NCBI RefSeq assembly: GCF_000145275.1
Contig: NC_014393.1
Location: forward strand, 248,001-312,000
From: Clostridium cellulovorans 743B
GTDB taxonomy: Bacteria > Bacillota > Clostridia > Clostridiales > Clostridiaceae
Direction of reading: 5' to 3'
Length of the DNA: 64,000 bases
A program made the translations under genes and the position numbers. Numbering within the stretch: position 1 is the first letter of the stretch; every line of letters begins with the position of its first letter. The notes under the pieces were generated by a model. The model saw only the letters and a program-made list of their open reading frames with translations. It did no database searches and had not been told where the DNA came from. Shown here in pieces: positions 25,695 to 34,795 of the stretch.

Positions 25695-26581
25695 ATAATA
25701 TTAAAATCTTCTCTCACCAATTCAATAAATAACGACAGTGCAGGGCTAATCCACTTATTTTTGTGATAACCATAGATTGCTGTAATTTTAGCATCTACAC
25801 AGCCAACCTTTAATTCTTTTAAAGTTCCATTACTAAGCTCCTCTTCTACTGTAAAACTAGGCAAAAATGAAATCCCAAGATTACTCGCAACGCATTTTTT
25901 AATTGCTTCAATGCTTCCAAGTTCGATTGTGTTGTTTAGTAATATGTTTTTATCCAGAAAGTAATTTTCAATTATTTTTCGATAAACGGATTCAACTGGA
26001 TTAATGATAAGGCTTGTATTTATTTTATGGTTTGGCTCACAAAAATCTAATTTTTCTTGTTCAAATTGTGGCGAACATACTAAAGTTACATTAAAATCAG
26101 AAAGCTTAACAGCAGATAAACTTTCATTTTTACTTCCCACATCATACATCAAACCAAGGTCTAATTCACCATTTGCTAACATAGTTTTTATGGTATAGCA
26201 ATTAAGAGAAACCATACTAAGTTTTACATTAGGGGCTTTTTCTTTAAACATACTTAATACATTTTGTAGTTTATAAGACATTAAAGATTCTGCAACAGCA
26301 ATTTTTAACTCTCCTGTAATTTTATCACCAACTTTACCGATGCCCTCAATTTTCTTCACTGTATTAAGTAATTCATTTGCATAAGGTATCATTTCTTTTC
26401 CTAAGTCCGTTAATACCATATTACGGCCAATTTTTTCAAACAACTTAATTGAGAGTTCCTGCTCTAGTTGTTGAATTTGTGAGGTAACAGTGGATTGGGT
26501 GTATCCTAATTTCATTGCGGCATTTGAAAAGTTACCTTCTTCAACAATGCTTTTAAAGGTTTTAAAGTGTCTTATATCCAT
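25691..26581 (-). CDS. LysR-family transcriptional regulator
   Basis: The 296-residue protein has the LysR winged helix at ~1-60 (MDIRHFKTFKSIVEEGNFSN, TQSTVTSQIQQLEQELSIKL) and a periplasmic-binding-like effector domain after it. Start at 26581 is chosen for the GGGGGG ribosome binding site; a TTG 18 nt upstream would overlap it. It is divergent from the thiolase gene, with a 238-bp spacer containing the dyad GAATTG-T-CAATTC at 26631-26643. It may regulate itself or the thiolase gene, but thiolases are not usual LysR targets. Confidence 0.85.
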   Translation of the reverse strand: MDIRHFKTFKSIVEEGNFSNAAMKLGYTQSTVTSQIQQLEQELSIKLFEKIGRNMVLTDLGKEMIPYANELLNTVKKIEGIGKVGDKITGELKIAVAESLMSYKLQNVLSMFKEKAPNVKLSMVSLNCYTIKTMLANGELDLGLMYDVGSKNESLSAVKLSDFNVTLVCSPQFEQEKLDFCEPNHKINTSLIINPVESVYRKIIENYFLDKNILLNNTIELGSIEAIKKCVASNLGISFLPSFTVEEELSNGTLKELKVGCVDAKITAIYGYHKNKWISPALSLFIELVREDFNII

Positions 26582-26630
26582 TAATGTCCCCCCGATCAAT
26601 ATATTAATCTAATAATATATTGATAAAATT

Positions 26631-26643
26631 GAATTGTCAATTC
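26631..26643. promoter_or_regulatory. Dyad upstream of the LysR gene (candidate LysR-binding site)
   Basis: GAATTG-T-CAATTC is a perfect 13-bp dyad ~50 bp upstream of the LysR start and ~180 bp upstream of the thiolase start. Confidence 0.4.
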
Positions 26644-26819
26644 GAATATATCAATTTTACAAATATATAATCCTCTGATAATATGAATTTATAGAGTAGC
26701 TAAAACATATTAAGTAAGTTTTATTAATAACTCTATTATCGATAAAAGTAAATGAATTTGCATATTTGAATTTGTTAAAAAAATAACAATATAGATTTTA
26801 ATTATGGGAGGAATGAAAA

Positions 26820-27998
26820 ATGAGAGACGTAGTAATAGTAAGCGCAGTAAGAACAGCAATAGGAGCATATGGCAAAACTTTAAAAGATGTACCAGCAGTT
26901 GACTTAGGTGCAATAGTAATAAAAGAAGCTGTTAAAAGAGCAAATATTAAACCAGAAGAAATTAATGAAGTTATCTTTGGGAATGTGCTTCAAGCAGGAT
27001 TAGGACAAAATCCAGCAAGACAAGCGGCTGTAAAAGCTGGACTGCCTGTAGAAATACCTGCATTTACAATTAATAAAGTTTGTGGTTCAGGATTGAGATC
27101 TATAAGTTTAGCAGCTCAAATTATAAAAGCTGGCGATGCTGATACTATTGTAGTAGGTGGCATGGAAAATATGTCTAGTGCACCATTTTTACTAGATAGT
27201 GCAAGATGGGGACAAAGAATGGGCCATGGTGAGCTAGTTGATGAAATGATAAAAGATGGTTTATGGGATGCTTTTAATGATTATCATATGGGAATAACAG
27301 CGGAAAATGTGGCGGAAAAGTGGAATATAACAAGAGAGGAACAAGATGAATTCTCACTTCTATCACAACAAAAAGCAGAAGCAGCCATTAAGAATGGAGA
27401 ATTTAAAGATGAAATAGTTCCTGTAGTAATTAAAACAAAAAAAGGTGAAGTAATATTTGACCAAGACGAATTCCCTAGATTCGGTAATACTATAGAAGCA
27501 TTAAAAAAACTTAAACCAATCTTTAAAAAAGATGGTACAGTGACAGCAGGAAATGCATCAGGACTAAATGATGGAGCAGCAGCTTTAGTAATAATGAGTG
27601 CAGATAAAGCTAAAGCTTTAGGAATAAAACCACTTGCAAAAATTACTTCTTATGGATCAGCGGGGTTAGATCCAGCGATAATGGGATACGGTGCATTTCA
27701 TGCAACAAAAGCAGCTTTAGATAAGGTTAATTTAAAAGCAGAAGATTTAGATTTAATAGAAGCAAATGAAGCATATGCATCTCAAAGTATAGCAATAACT
27801 AAGGATTTAAATTTAGATATGAGTAAAGTTAATGTTAATGGTGGAGCTATAGCACTTGGACATCCTATAGGGGCATCTGGTGCTCGTATTTTGGTAACAT
27901 TGCTACATGCTATGGAAAAAAGGGATGCGAAGAGGGGACTTGCTACTCTATGTATTGGTGGAGGACAAGGTACTGCCTTAATAGTTGAAAGAGAATAA
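26820..27998 (+). CDS. thlA: Acetyl-CoA acetyltransferase (thiolase)
   Basis: The 392-residue enzyme condenses two acetyl-CoA to acetoacetyl-CoA, the entry step to butyryl-CoA, butyrate, butanol or acetone. All catalytic residues are in place: Cys88 in NKVCGSGLRS, His348 in GHPIGASG and Cys378 in CIGGGQG. The length is exactly that of clostridial ThlA, and segments such as ITAENVAEKWNITREEQDEF are highly conserved. GGGAGG precedes the ATG. It is a single-gene unit ended by a long hairpin at 28057. Other acetoacetyl-CoA pathway genes are not in the window. Confidence 0.95.
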   Translation: MRDVVIVSAVRTAIGAYGKTLKDVPAVDLGAIVIKEAVKRANIKPEEINEVIFGNVLQAGLGQNPARQAAVKAGLPVEIPAFTINKVCGSGLRSISLAAQIIKAGDADTIVVGGMENMSSAPFLLDSARWGQRMGHGELVDEMIKDGLWDAFNDYHMGITAENVAEKWNITREEQDEFSLLSQQKAEAAIKNGEFKDEIVPVVIKTKKGEVIFDQDEFPRFGNTIEALKKLKPIFKKDGTVTAGNASGLNDGAAALVIMSADKAKALGIKPLAKITSYGSAGLDPAIMGYGAFHATKAALDKVNLKAEDLDLIEANEAYASQSIAITKDLNLDMSKVNVNGGAIALGHPIGASGARILVTLLHAMEKRDAKRGLATLCIGGGQGTALIVERE

Positions 27999-28056
27999 TT
28001 ATAATCACTAATTAGGTCTTATGAAAGAAGATATCAGATAAGCAATATGGAATAGC

Positions 28057-28103
28057 ACATAAAACCTCATTCTCTTTTATGAAATAAGAATGAGGTTTTA
28101 TGT
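28057..28103 (+). terminator. Rho-independent terminator of the thiolase gene
   Basis: ACATAAAACCTCATTCT (28057-28073) pairs with AGAATGAGGTTTTATGT (28087-28103), a perfect 17-bp stem. Confidence 0.9.
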
Positions 28104-28640
28104 AGTATATAGAGTTGATAAAATATACTTAAGAAAGAAAATTTGCGTAATAAAGAAAAAAACATGTTGAAAGGGGAGAGTAAGTTATGACACCAGCTAA
28201 TTGCTAATATTGATTAAAGTATAATTTCAAAATTATTTTAATTTAATATGTATTTTATGATGAGTTTAATTTGCCTAATTATTTTAGGTTTTATTGTTAT
28301 GCTCTTTATGGAATAAGGCATTTAGAAGGTAACTTACTTTAATGAAATTCAACATTATAATTTATAGGATATTTGAAAGTTATATTTTTTAACTTTCAAT
28401 CAATGTATTTTGAAGTATTGAGCTAAAATTTTTAAAGAAGCTTTAGTGTAAATTATATAAGCATAATACAAAGAGTTTATTAACATTCCTAGATTTGTGC
28501 TTATATCATACTTTAATAAATTATAATATATATGGTTTAATAAGATTTCTACATTGTAATGTGATATATGTTTATGCATTATGGTTAATATAAATGTGGT
28601 TTTATTGTTGAAGCATATAGAGTGATAAAGGATTTTCAGG
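28104..28640 (+). other. Long AT-rich leader region of the ABC-F gene, with a 6-codon ORF
   Basis: The only translatable sign is ATG ACA CCA GCT AAT TGC TAA at 28187-28207, preceded by GGGGAG at the right distance, giving the hexapeptide MTPANC. The remaining ~430 bp are very AT-rich with no gene. The stretch probably holds the promoter and a long leader RNA for the ABC-F gene. Confidence 0.5.
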
Positions 28641-28676
28641 CTGTAAGGAGATATGAGCTTCTTACAGTTTTTTTAA
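28641..28676 (+). promoter_or_regulatory. Leader-peptide attenuator upstream of the ABC-F gene
   Basis: CTGTAAG (28641-28647) pairs with CTTACAG (28661-28667), followed by seven T (28668-28674): a terminator 88 bp before the ABC-F start. AAGGAG (28645-28650) and ATG 28653 start a 7-codon ORF, MSFLQFF, lying inside the hairpin. Stalled ribosomes on it would keep the hairpin open. This is the layout known for antibiotic-inducible ABC-F and erm genes. Confidence 0.75.
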
Positions 28677-28762
28677 TTAACTATAGTTCATATATCTAAG
28701 AACCTTCTCTGTCTATCCATTAAGAAGAGGAATAGAAATAAGGGTGAAAGAAGGAATTTCTT

Positions 28763-30787
28763 ATGTTCGAATTATCGTTAGTTAATGTAAAAAAGTATAT
28801 GGATGAAACTCTTGTGCTTAAAAATATAAGTTTTCAAGTGTATGCAGGAGAAAAAGTTGGTATAGTAGGGGTTAATGGAAGCGGGAAGAGTACTATTCTT
28901 AAACTAATAGCTGGAATAGAGCAAATGAATTACTACATAGGTTATCCTCAAACCTCAAGTTATGGATATGATGAAGGCTTTGTTTGTGTACCAAGAGAAG
29001 CTACATGTGCTTATCTTGAGCAAATACCTCAATATGAAGATGGTATGAAAGTTATCGATGTTCTAAAAGTAGCTTTTGCTGAAGTTTACACAATAGAGAA
29101 TAAAATGCGTGAATTAGAAGAAGAGATGAAGTTTTTAGAAACTGATAATTTAGAAAAAGCTTTAAAACAGTATAGTAAATTGGTTGAATTATATGAAGTT
29201 AAAGATGGATATAATACAGAAGAAAAATTAAATAAGATTTGTACGGGCTTAAAATTAGATGAAAACTTTTTAAATAAGGAATTTAATTTATTAAGTGGTG
29301 GTGAAAAAACTACGGTTGTTCTTGGAAAACTATTAATTGATAATCCAGATATATTATTACTGGACGAGCCTACAAATCATCTAGATATGGATTCAATTGA
29401 ATGGCTTGAAGTTTATCTTAAGAACTACAATGGTATTGTAATTATTGTATCTCATGATAGATACTTTTTAGATAATGTAGTAACAAAGATTGTAGAAATA
29501 GAAGATATGGAGAGTAAAACCTATAAAGGAAATTACTCTGATTTTGTTGAACAAAAAGAAAAGAATATGCTTGAACAAATTCATCAATATAAAGAGCAGC
29601 AAAAAGAGATTAAAACTATACAAAACACTATAAAAGAGTTAAGAGATTGGGCGAATAGAGTAGATAATAATAAATTCTTTAAAAGAGCTGCCAGTCTACA
29701 GAAAAGACTTGATAAAATGAAAAATAGTAACACTGAAAGCGACAAAGAGTATCGAACTAGAGGTCAATATGTAAGAACTAAAAAACCGAAGCTTGAAAGA
29801 AATAATATGAATCTTAGCTTTAAAGAAACTGAAAGATCTGGCAATGAAACAATTAAGGCTGAAGGACTTTCTAAATCTTTTGAAGATAAGGTTATTTTAA
29901 AAGATGTAAATCTATTGATTAATTTTGGTGAAAGAGTAGCATTAATTGGCCCAAATGGTAGTGGTAAAACTACTTTCCTAAAAATGCTTTTAGGTGAAGA
30001 AGAGCCGGATCGTGGCATAGTGGAATTAGGTGCCAGTGTAAGAGTAGCATATTTGCCACAGCAAATTATCTTTAAAGATGAGGAACTTACTGTATTAGAA
30101 TGCTTCAGAGAAGATATTTCAATATTAGAAGGAAAATCACGTGAATACTTGTCTAAATTCATGTTTTATGGCAAAAGTGTATTTAAAAAGGTAAAGCATC
30201 TATCTGGGGGAGAAAGAATAAGATTAAAGCTCGGTAAGCTATTATATGAAGATGTAAATTTATTGATATTGGATGAACCTACTAATCATCTTGACATTGA
30301 TTCAATAGAAACCTTTGAAGAAGCTCTAGAAGACTTTAAAGGAACTATATTTTTCATATCTCATGATAGATATTTTATTAATAAAATAGGTGAAAGGATA
30401 ATTGCAATTGAAGATAATGCTTTTAAAAGTTACCTTGGTAATTATGATTACTATAAAGGAATTACAGAGGAATTAAAGCTTAAGGCTATAGAAGATGAAA
30501 CATCAAAGCTTAAAAAGGATAATAAATTAAAAAATAATGATGAAATCAAAAAAAGTAAAAAAGCTAATAAACGAATAAATGTCGATGAAACTAAAAAGAA
30601 TGAAGCAGAAAAAGCTAAGGTTGAAATAAGTGTTCAAAATCTTGAAAAAGAAATACAAGAGACTGAATTGGCTATGGCTGACTCAAATATACACTATGAG
30701 GAACTTAGTAAATTGTATTCTAGAAAAGAGGAGTTAAGCAAAGAGTTGGATGAGGTTATGGAATTATGGTTAAATCTTAATAGTTAA
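28763..30787 (+). CDS. ABC-F ribosome-protection-type ATPase
   Basis: The 674-residue protein has two ABC ATPase domains and no membrane segment. The first has Walker A GVNGSGKST (~36), signature LLSGGE (~190) and LLLDEPTNHLDMDS; the second has GPNGSGKTT (~395), LSGGERIRL and LILDEPTNHLDIDS. Between them, ~260-350 is a long charged linker (QQKEIKTIQNTIKELRDWAN, KFFKRAASLQKRLDKM) that in antibiotic-resistance ABC-F proteins reaches the peptidyl-transferase centre. A Lys-rich C-terminal extension with a coiled coil follows (~570-674). It resembles clostridial CplR/Lsa-like proteins giving lincosamide/pleuromutilin-type protection; the drug range is inference. A leader-peptide attenuator precedes it. 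Confidence 0.87.
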   Translation: MFELSLVNVKKYMDETLVLKNISFQVYAGEKVGIVGVNGSGKSTILKLIAGIEQMNYYIGYPQTSSYGYDEGFVCVPREATCAYLEQIPQYEDGMKVIDVLKVAFAEVYTIENKMRELEEEMKFLETDNLEKALKQYSKLVELYEVKDGYNTEEKLNKICTGLKLDENFLNKEFNLLSGGEKTTVVLGKLLIDNPDILLLDEPTNHLDMDSIEWLEVYLKNYNGIVIIVSHDRYFLDNVVTKIVEIEDMESKTYKGNYSDFVEQKEKNMLEQIHQYKEQQKEIKTIQNTIKELRDWANRVDNNKFFKRAASLQKRLDKMKNSNTESDKEYRTRGQYVRTKKPKLERNNMNLSFKETERSGNETIKAEGLSKSFEDKVILKDVNLLINFGERVALIGPNGSGKTTFLKMLLGEEEPDRGIVELGASVRVAYLPQQIIFKDEELTVLECFREDISILEGKSREYLSKFMFYGKSVFKKVKHLSGGERIRLKLGKLLYEDVNLLILDEPTNHLDIDSIETFEEALEDFKGTIFFISHDRYFINKIGERIIAIEDNAFKSYLGNYDYYKGITEELKLKAIEDETSKLKKDNKLKNNDEIKKSKKANKRINVDETKKNEAEKAKVEISVQNLEKEIQETELAMADSNIHYEELSKLYSRKEELSKELDEVMELWLNLNS

Positions 30788-30852
30788 TGTGAATTTTCGC
30801 TTTCAGCAAGTGATGGGTTATCATTTGCTACTGATAAGGTGAACCGTACCAT

Positions 30853-30996
30853 AAGTAAGCCTCCAAACCTTAGATTTGGTTAGGCGAACTTACTCCTAGG
30901 AACGGAGGGAGTAGGAGTTTCCTTAAGTAAGCCTCTAAATCTTAGATTTAGTTAGGCGAACTTACTCCTAGGAACGGAGAGAGTAGGAGTTTCCTT
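30853..30996 (+). repeat. Two tandem copies of a 72-bp structured repeat
   Basis: Units at 30853-30924 and 30925-30996 differ at few positions; a third copy is at 52948-53019. Each can fold: AGTAAG pairs with CTTACT around an inner CCAAACC/GGTTAGG-like stem, and ACTCCT pairs with AGGAGT. It is flanked upstream by GGTGAACCGTACCATAAG and downstream by the dispersed terminator-promoter repeat. No ORF. Confidence 0.8.
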
Positions 30997-31146
30997 ATAA
31001 ATGAAATTATAGCCTTAGGCATTGATACAAGTTGTCTAAGGCTAATTTTGCACGTAAAAAAACGTATCATAAGTTATTATGATTTTACAAAATATGTTGC
31101 AATAAAAAGTGGAAATAAATTTTAAGTATTAGACAAATAGGAATTT
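30997..31146 (+). repeat. Dispersed terminator-promoter repeat, copy 3
   Basis: TATAGCCTTAGGCA...TTGTCTAAGGCTA hairpin, GTATCATAAGTTA, TTTTACAAAATATGT-TGCAAT (hexamer 31098-31103) and a diverged tail to TAGGAATTT. It reads toward the MerR gene at 31440. Confidence 0.7.
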
Positions 31147-31369
31147 GAATTATTTATCAATTTTTGAAGAGCTATATGATAAATAGAAAGTTATAATTCT
31201 AAGTGAATATTATAAAGATACCAGGAGTTCCTTTTTAATAATGGTTTTCCAAGTTCGGATAAGGAATGGAGAGGAGTATACTAATAGCTTAATAATCTGA
31301 AATAATGATTATGCCGTTTCTCAGTAAAAGAGAAAATTTATATTTTATACAAAAAATAGCATTACCCTC

Positions 31370-31400
31370 TTGACTCTTCCTTTAGGGAATCGTTTATACT
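31370..31400 (+). promoter_or_regulatory. MerR-type promoter with 19-bp spacer
   Basis: TTGACT (31370-31375) and TATACT (31395-31400) are separated by 19 bp. The spacer holds the dyad TTCC-TTTAG-GGAA. Over-long spacers that need DNA untwisting are the hallmark of MerR-activated promoters. Confidence 0.8.
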
Positions 31401-31439
31401 TAAATTAGCATTGATAATTAAGAAAAGAGGTGCAAACGA

Positions 31440-32420
31440 ATGGACAACCTAATCAAAATCAAAGATGTGTCAAGGAAATATGACGTTACAGCTCGTACAC
31501 TGCGTTATTATGAGGATATGGGATTGCTGTCCAGCACCCGAAGTGATGACTATACATATAGAATGTACGACGAAAATGCTGTTAGGCGGCTTGAACAAAT
31601 ACTTATTTTACGCAAGCTGAATATCAGCATAAAAGACATTCAACGTGTTTTCAATACTTCTGGTTCAGATGTAGTTTTAGAAGTGCTGGGGAAAAAAGTA
31701 CAGAACATAGACGACGAGGTTGCACTTTTGCATGAGTTGAAAGAAATCGTGCTGGATTTTATACGTGAAATCGAACAAGTGAATTTTACAGACAACTCCG
31801 ATATAAAACTGCTGTATAACAAGGCTAAAGAGATTGAAACACAGTTGGTAACCGTTGATTATATAGGCAAGCCTTCAAATATAAACCGATTGATTGAAAT
31901 AACAGAAAAATTAGATAAAAAAATTCCAGATATAATGGTTGTCAGGATACCGGCATTCAAAGCGTTAACGTGCGGCGACCAACCGTGGGGAGAAATGTTC
32001 AAAGAAGGGGGATATATGTACCAATTGTGGCAGTATTGTCATTTGTATAAGAGTGTGATTTTCGATTGTTTTGATTTCTTGCTATCTAAAAATGATAAAG
32101 CTGAATGGATATGTGCCGTTAAAGATGGTGTTACCGACGCTGATGTAAGCCCTTTTAAATTAATTGATTTTCCAGGAGGCTTATACGCTATGGCAGTCAG
32201 TATTGACGAAGATAACGAGAGCCTACGCAAAGTGGAAGATAAAGTTCGCCGATGGATTGAAAGCACAAATTTTGAACTTGACGAAGGCCGCAGTGTTATG
32301 TTCAATATGCCTTATTTATATGAATATGGAAGAGATACTGCCTATAAAGACATAGAAAAGGGACTTGGCTATAAACAAATGCAAAGATATTTTCCCATTA
32401 AGCTAAAAGAAGGAATATAA
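31440..32420 (+). CDS. MerR-family regulator with GyrI-like effector domain
   Basis: The 326-residue protein starts with a MerR winged helix (DVSRKYDVTARTLRYYEDMG, RMYDENAVRRLEQILILRKL), then a helical linker (~80-125) that mediates dimerisation, then a BmrR/GyrI-like ligand domain (~155-325: VVRIPAFKALTCGD ... FPGGLYAMAV). Such proteins activate genes on binding amphipathic drugs. The gene lies directly behind a 19-bp-spacer promoter, so it most likely activates its own transcription. The next genes (32543, 33269) may be its regulon. Composition is somewhat more GC-rich than the flanks. Confidence 0.88.
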   Translation: MDNLIKIKDVSRKYDVTARTLRYYEDMGLLSSTRSDDYTYRMYDENAVRRLEQILILRKLNISIKDIQRVFNTSGSDVVLEVLGKKVQNIDDEVALLHELKEIVLDFIREIEQVNFTDNSDIKLLYNKAKEIETQLVTVDYIGKPSNINRLIEITEKLDKKIPDIMVVRIPAFKALTCGDQPWGEMFKEGGYMYQLWQYCHLYKSVIFDCFDFLLSKNDKAEWICAVKDGVTDADVSPFKLIDFPGGLYAMAVSIDEDNESLRKVEDKVRRWIESTNFELDEGRSVMFNMPYLYEYGRDTAYKDIEKGLGYKQMQRYFPIKLKEGI

Positions 32421-32542
32421 AAATACAATCGATAAAACTAACTGTTGAATCAGCATCACAAAAGAAATAACAGTGAAATCTTGATTCGAACACTGTGTAA
32501 CGGTTTATATTTAATAACAAGGAAACAGAAAGAGGTGATTAA

Positions 32543-33157
32543 ATGGAAGATATTAAAATCGGATCATTATTATCCTTCGGCAATTATAATTGGCGTGTGC
32601 TTGATATACAAAACAATAGGGCTTTGATTATAACCGAAGAAGTTATAGAAGAACGCCCTTATCATAATGCTTATAAAGATATAACATGGGCTGACTGCGC
32701 CTTAAGAAAATATCTTAATGGTGAATTTTATGAGAAATTCAACGAAACTGATAAAGCAAGAATAATTCCGGTGACAAATAAAAATTTGGACAATCAGTGG
32801 TATGGTTCAAAAGGCGGAGTAGATACGAAAGACAGTATATTTTTATTAAGTCTTGAGGAAGTGTGCACATATTTCGGTGATAGTCTTTCAAAACTGCATA
32901 ACCCAGGAAAAAATCAAAGATATTGGTTTGAAAGAAAAGATAAAAACAACAGTAAACGAATAGCAAGACTTCAGGGCCAAGAATGGGGTTGGTGGTGGTG
33001 GCTTCGGTCCCCAGGCCGCGTTAATGTAAAAGCCGTGTACATATTTGGGACTGACGGTAATATAGGTATCCAAGGCAACAATATATTGAAAGGCAACATC
33101 GACGAAGGAAGATGTAGAGGCGGTGTCCGTCCAGCATTGTGGCTAAAGCTAGAATAG
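32543..33157 (+). CDS. DUF6273-domain protein
   Basis: The 204-residue protein ends with WWWWLRSPGRVNVKAVYIFG, then GVRPALWLKL, the hallmark of the DUF6273 family, in which the WWLRSPG and RPALWL blocks form the core. The N-terminal KIGSLLSFGNYNWRVLDIQN block also fits. The family is common in gut Firmicutes and of unknown function, probably a ligand or carbohydrate-binding fold. GAGGTG lies before the ATG. It is 122 bp after the MerR gene and could be expressed from that promoter. Confidence 0.8.
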   Translation: MEDIKIGSLLSFGNYNWRVLDIQNNRALIITEEVIEERPYHNAYKDITWADCALRKYLNGEFYEKFNETDKARIIPVTNKNLDNQWYGSKGGVDTKDSIFLLSLEEVCTYFGDSLSKLHNPGKNQRYWFERKDKNNSKRIARLQGQEWGWWWWLRSPGRVNVKAVYIFGTDGNIGIQGNNILKGNIDEGRCRGGVRPALWLKLE

Positions 33158-33268
33158 TAAATCTCGGGTCACCTTTAAAGTGATTTGACTATAATTACAG
33201 CATAAAAAATAAGTAAAATCAATCCGTGTACAAGCAAGTACACGAGATATAAGAAGGAGAAATTAGAA

Positions 33269-33745
33269 ATGAGTAAATATGAAAATGCAATGAAACTTAT
33301 GGAGGAACGTTGTGGAAATGGCAAAGAGGAAGTTATAGCCCTTGGGACAATAGCACTATCCTTGAGCGCTGCTGGTAATCCTCGTCCTGCTGTCCGTATG
33401 GTATGCGCTTATTATGAAGATGGTGTATTTTATGTTTCTACCGACGCAAAAAAGAATAAAATGCTACAAATTGAGAAGAACAACGAGGTTTCAGTATGTG
33501 GGTTAGATTGGTACGCTCTACAGGGTACTGCTGAAAATCTAGGTTGGGTAAAGGACGAGAAGAATGCAGAAATCAGATCGAAATTTAAAAAAATTTTTAA
33601 TTGGTTCGATGAAGTTGGTGACGAAGACAACCCGAACTCAATTGTTCTGCGTATCTCTCTAACAGAAGGTACGATTATTGACAACGAAAGAAAATACGGT
33701 GAATATCAGTATGAAGTTGATTTTATCAATAAAACGGCCAAATAA
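33269..33745 (+). CDS. Pyridoxamine 5'-phosphate oxidase-family flavoprotein
   Basis: The 158-residue protein follows the split-barrel FMN-binding fold: LGTIALSLSAAGNPRPAVRM, then YEDGVFYVSTDAKKNKMLQI and EKNNEVSVCGLDWYALQGTA. These small proteins bind FMN or F420-type cofactors and reduce small molecules; true PdxH activity is unlikely at this length. AAGGAG precedes the ATG. It ends at a terminator (33830) and could be the last gene of the MerR-led unit. Confidence 0.8.
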   Translation: MSKYENAMKLMEERCGNGKEEVIALGTIALSLSAAGNPRPAVRMVCAYYEDGVFYVSTDAKKNKMLQIEKNNEVSVCGLDWYALQGTAENLGWVKDEKNAEIRSKFKKIFNWFDEVGDEDNPNSIVLRISLTEGTIIDNERKYGEYQYEVDFINKTAK

Positions 33746-33829
33746 ATCCGTAAAGAATAAGCAGTTTCTAGCTTGAGAGCTACAAACACCACTACATAAT
33801 TATCAATATTTTCCGACTTAGTTTTCTGA

Positions 33830-33864
33830 AACCCAACATTAAACAGTTTATTGTTGGGTTTTTG
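33830..33864 (+). terminator. Rho-independent terminator
   Basis: AACCCAACA (33830-33838) pairs with TGTTGGGTT (33852-33860), then a T run. Confidence 0.85.
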
Positions 33865-33979
33865 TCGTATCTATAAGGTATAAGCTTCTTAAAATTTCAA
33901 TAAGAAACAAATACAACTCTCCACTATATCACCAGACTTTTTATAAGTGTTATGATAATAACGTGGAGGTGCAAATAGT

Positions 33980-34744
33980 ATGGATAAGATATATAAAACA
34001 GCAGAAGTAGCTAAAAAAGTTGGAGTACATTCCAACACTGTACGTTTGTACGAAAAGCTTCAATTAATACCAAAAGCGAATAGATCACCAAATGGCTATA
34101 GAGTATTTACTGACTATCATATAGAGCAGTTTATCCTTGCAAGAACTGCCTTTAAAGTAGAGGTTCTACAAAATGGCCTTAGAAAGAAGATAATTAATGT
34201 TGTTAAGTTATCTGCCAAGGGGAAACTTCAAGAAGCAATTAATTGTACAAAGGATTATATAAATCAGATAAAGCAAGAGCGAAAAAATGCAGAGGAAGCC
34301 ATAGAACTGTCAAAGGAGCTTTTATTAGGGATAGATGCTAAAGAGAATAATATATTTTTTACAAGAAAGCAAACTGCAAACTATCTTAAGGTCACAATGG
34401 ATACATTAAGAAATTGGGAGATGAATGGTTTACTTACTGTTAAGAGAAAGCAGAATGGATATCGAGTTTATACTGAAAGTGATATTAATAGATTGAAAAT
34501 AATACGTACATTACGTTGTGCTAACTATTCCCTTTCAGCAATTTTAAGAATGATTAATGCCATAGAAGAAAGTAAGGAAATTGATATTAGAGAGGTTATA
34601 AATAAACCAAAAGAGGATGAGGACATTGTTACAGCCTGTGATAAACTTCTTACTTCCTTAAATGATGCAGAAAAAAATGCAAATAGTATATTGAAGCAAT
34701 TGGAATTTATGAAAAAAGAATTTAATATAGACTCTACACTTTAA
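33980..34744 (+). CDS. Regulator with two MerR-type DNA-binding domains
   Basis: The 254-residue protein has one MerR winged helix at ~5-55 (KTAEVAKKVGVHSNTVRLYE, GYRVFTDYHIEQF) and a second at ~125-180 (FTRKQTANYLKVTMDTLRNW, QNGYRVYTESDINRLK). A helical linker joins them, and there is no large ligand domain. Paired MerR domains in one chain are known from a group of Firmicute regulators of ABC exporters. The genes for such an exporter follow immediately. A sequence beginning CACCAGACTTT lies before this gene and again before the ATPase gene. Confidence 0.82.
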   Translation: MDKIYKTAEVAKKVGVHSNTVRLYEKLQLIPKANRSPNGYRVFTDYHIEQFILARTAFKVEVLQNGLRKKIINVVKLSAKGKLQEAINCTKDYINQIKQERKNAEEAIELSKELLLGIDAKENNIFFTRKQTANYLKVTMDTLRNWEMNGLLTVKRKQNGYRVYTESDINRLKIIRTLRCANYSLSAILRMINAIEESKEIDIREVINKPKEDEDIVTACDKLLTSLNDAEKNANSILKQLEFMKKEFNIDSTL

Positions 34745-34771
34745 CACCAGACTTTGTGCTGGTGTTATTCT
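34743..34771 (+). promoter_or_regulatory. Hairpin between the MerR gene and the ABC genes; possible operator or attenuator
   Basis: AACACCAG (34743-34750) pairs with CTGGTGTT (34759-34766), followed by ATTCTTTT. The 27-bp segment at 34745-34771 matches 33930-33956 in 20 positions (both start CACCAGACTTT and contain GTGTTAT), which suggests a shared binding site. Confidence 0.5.
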
Positions 34772-34795
34772 TTTATCAAAAGGAGGGAATAGCAC

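Noticed and set aside
30853..30996. Tandem 72-bp repeats as a CRISPR array or type III antitoxin RNA
   Set aside because: There are no spacers, the unit is too long for known type III antitoxin repeats, and no cas or ToxN-like gene is adjacent.
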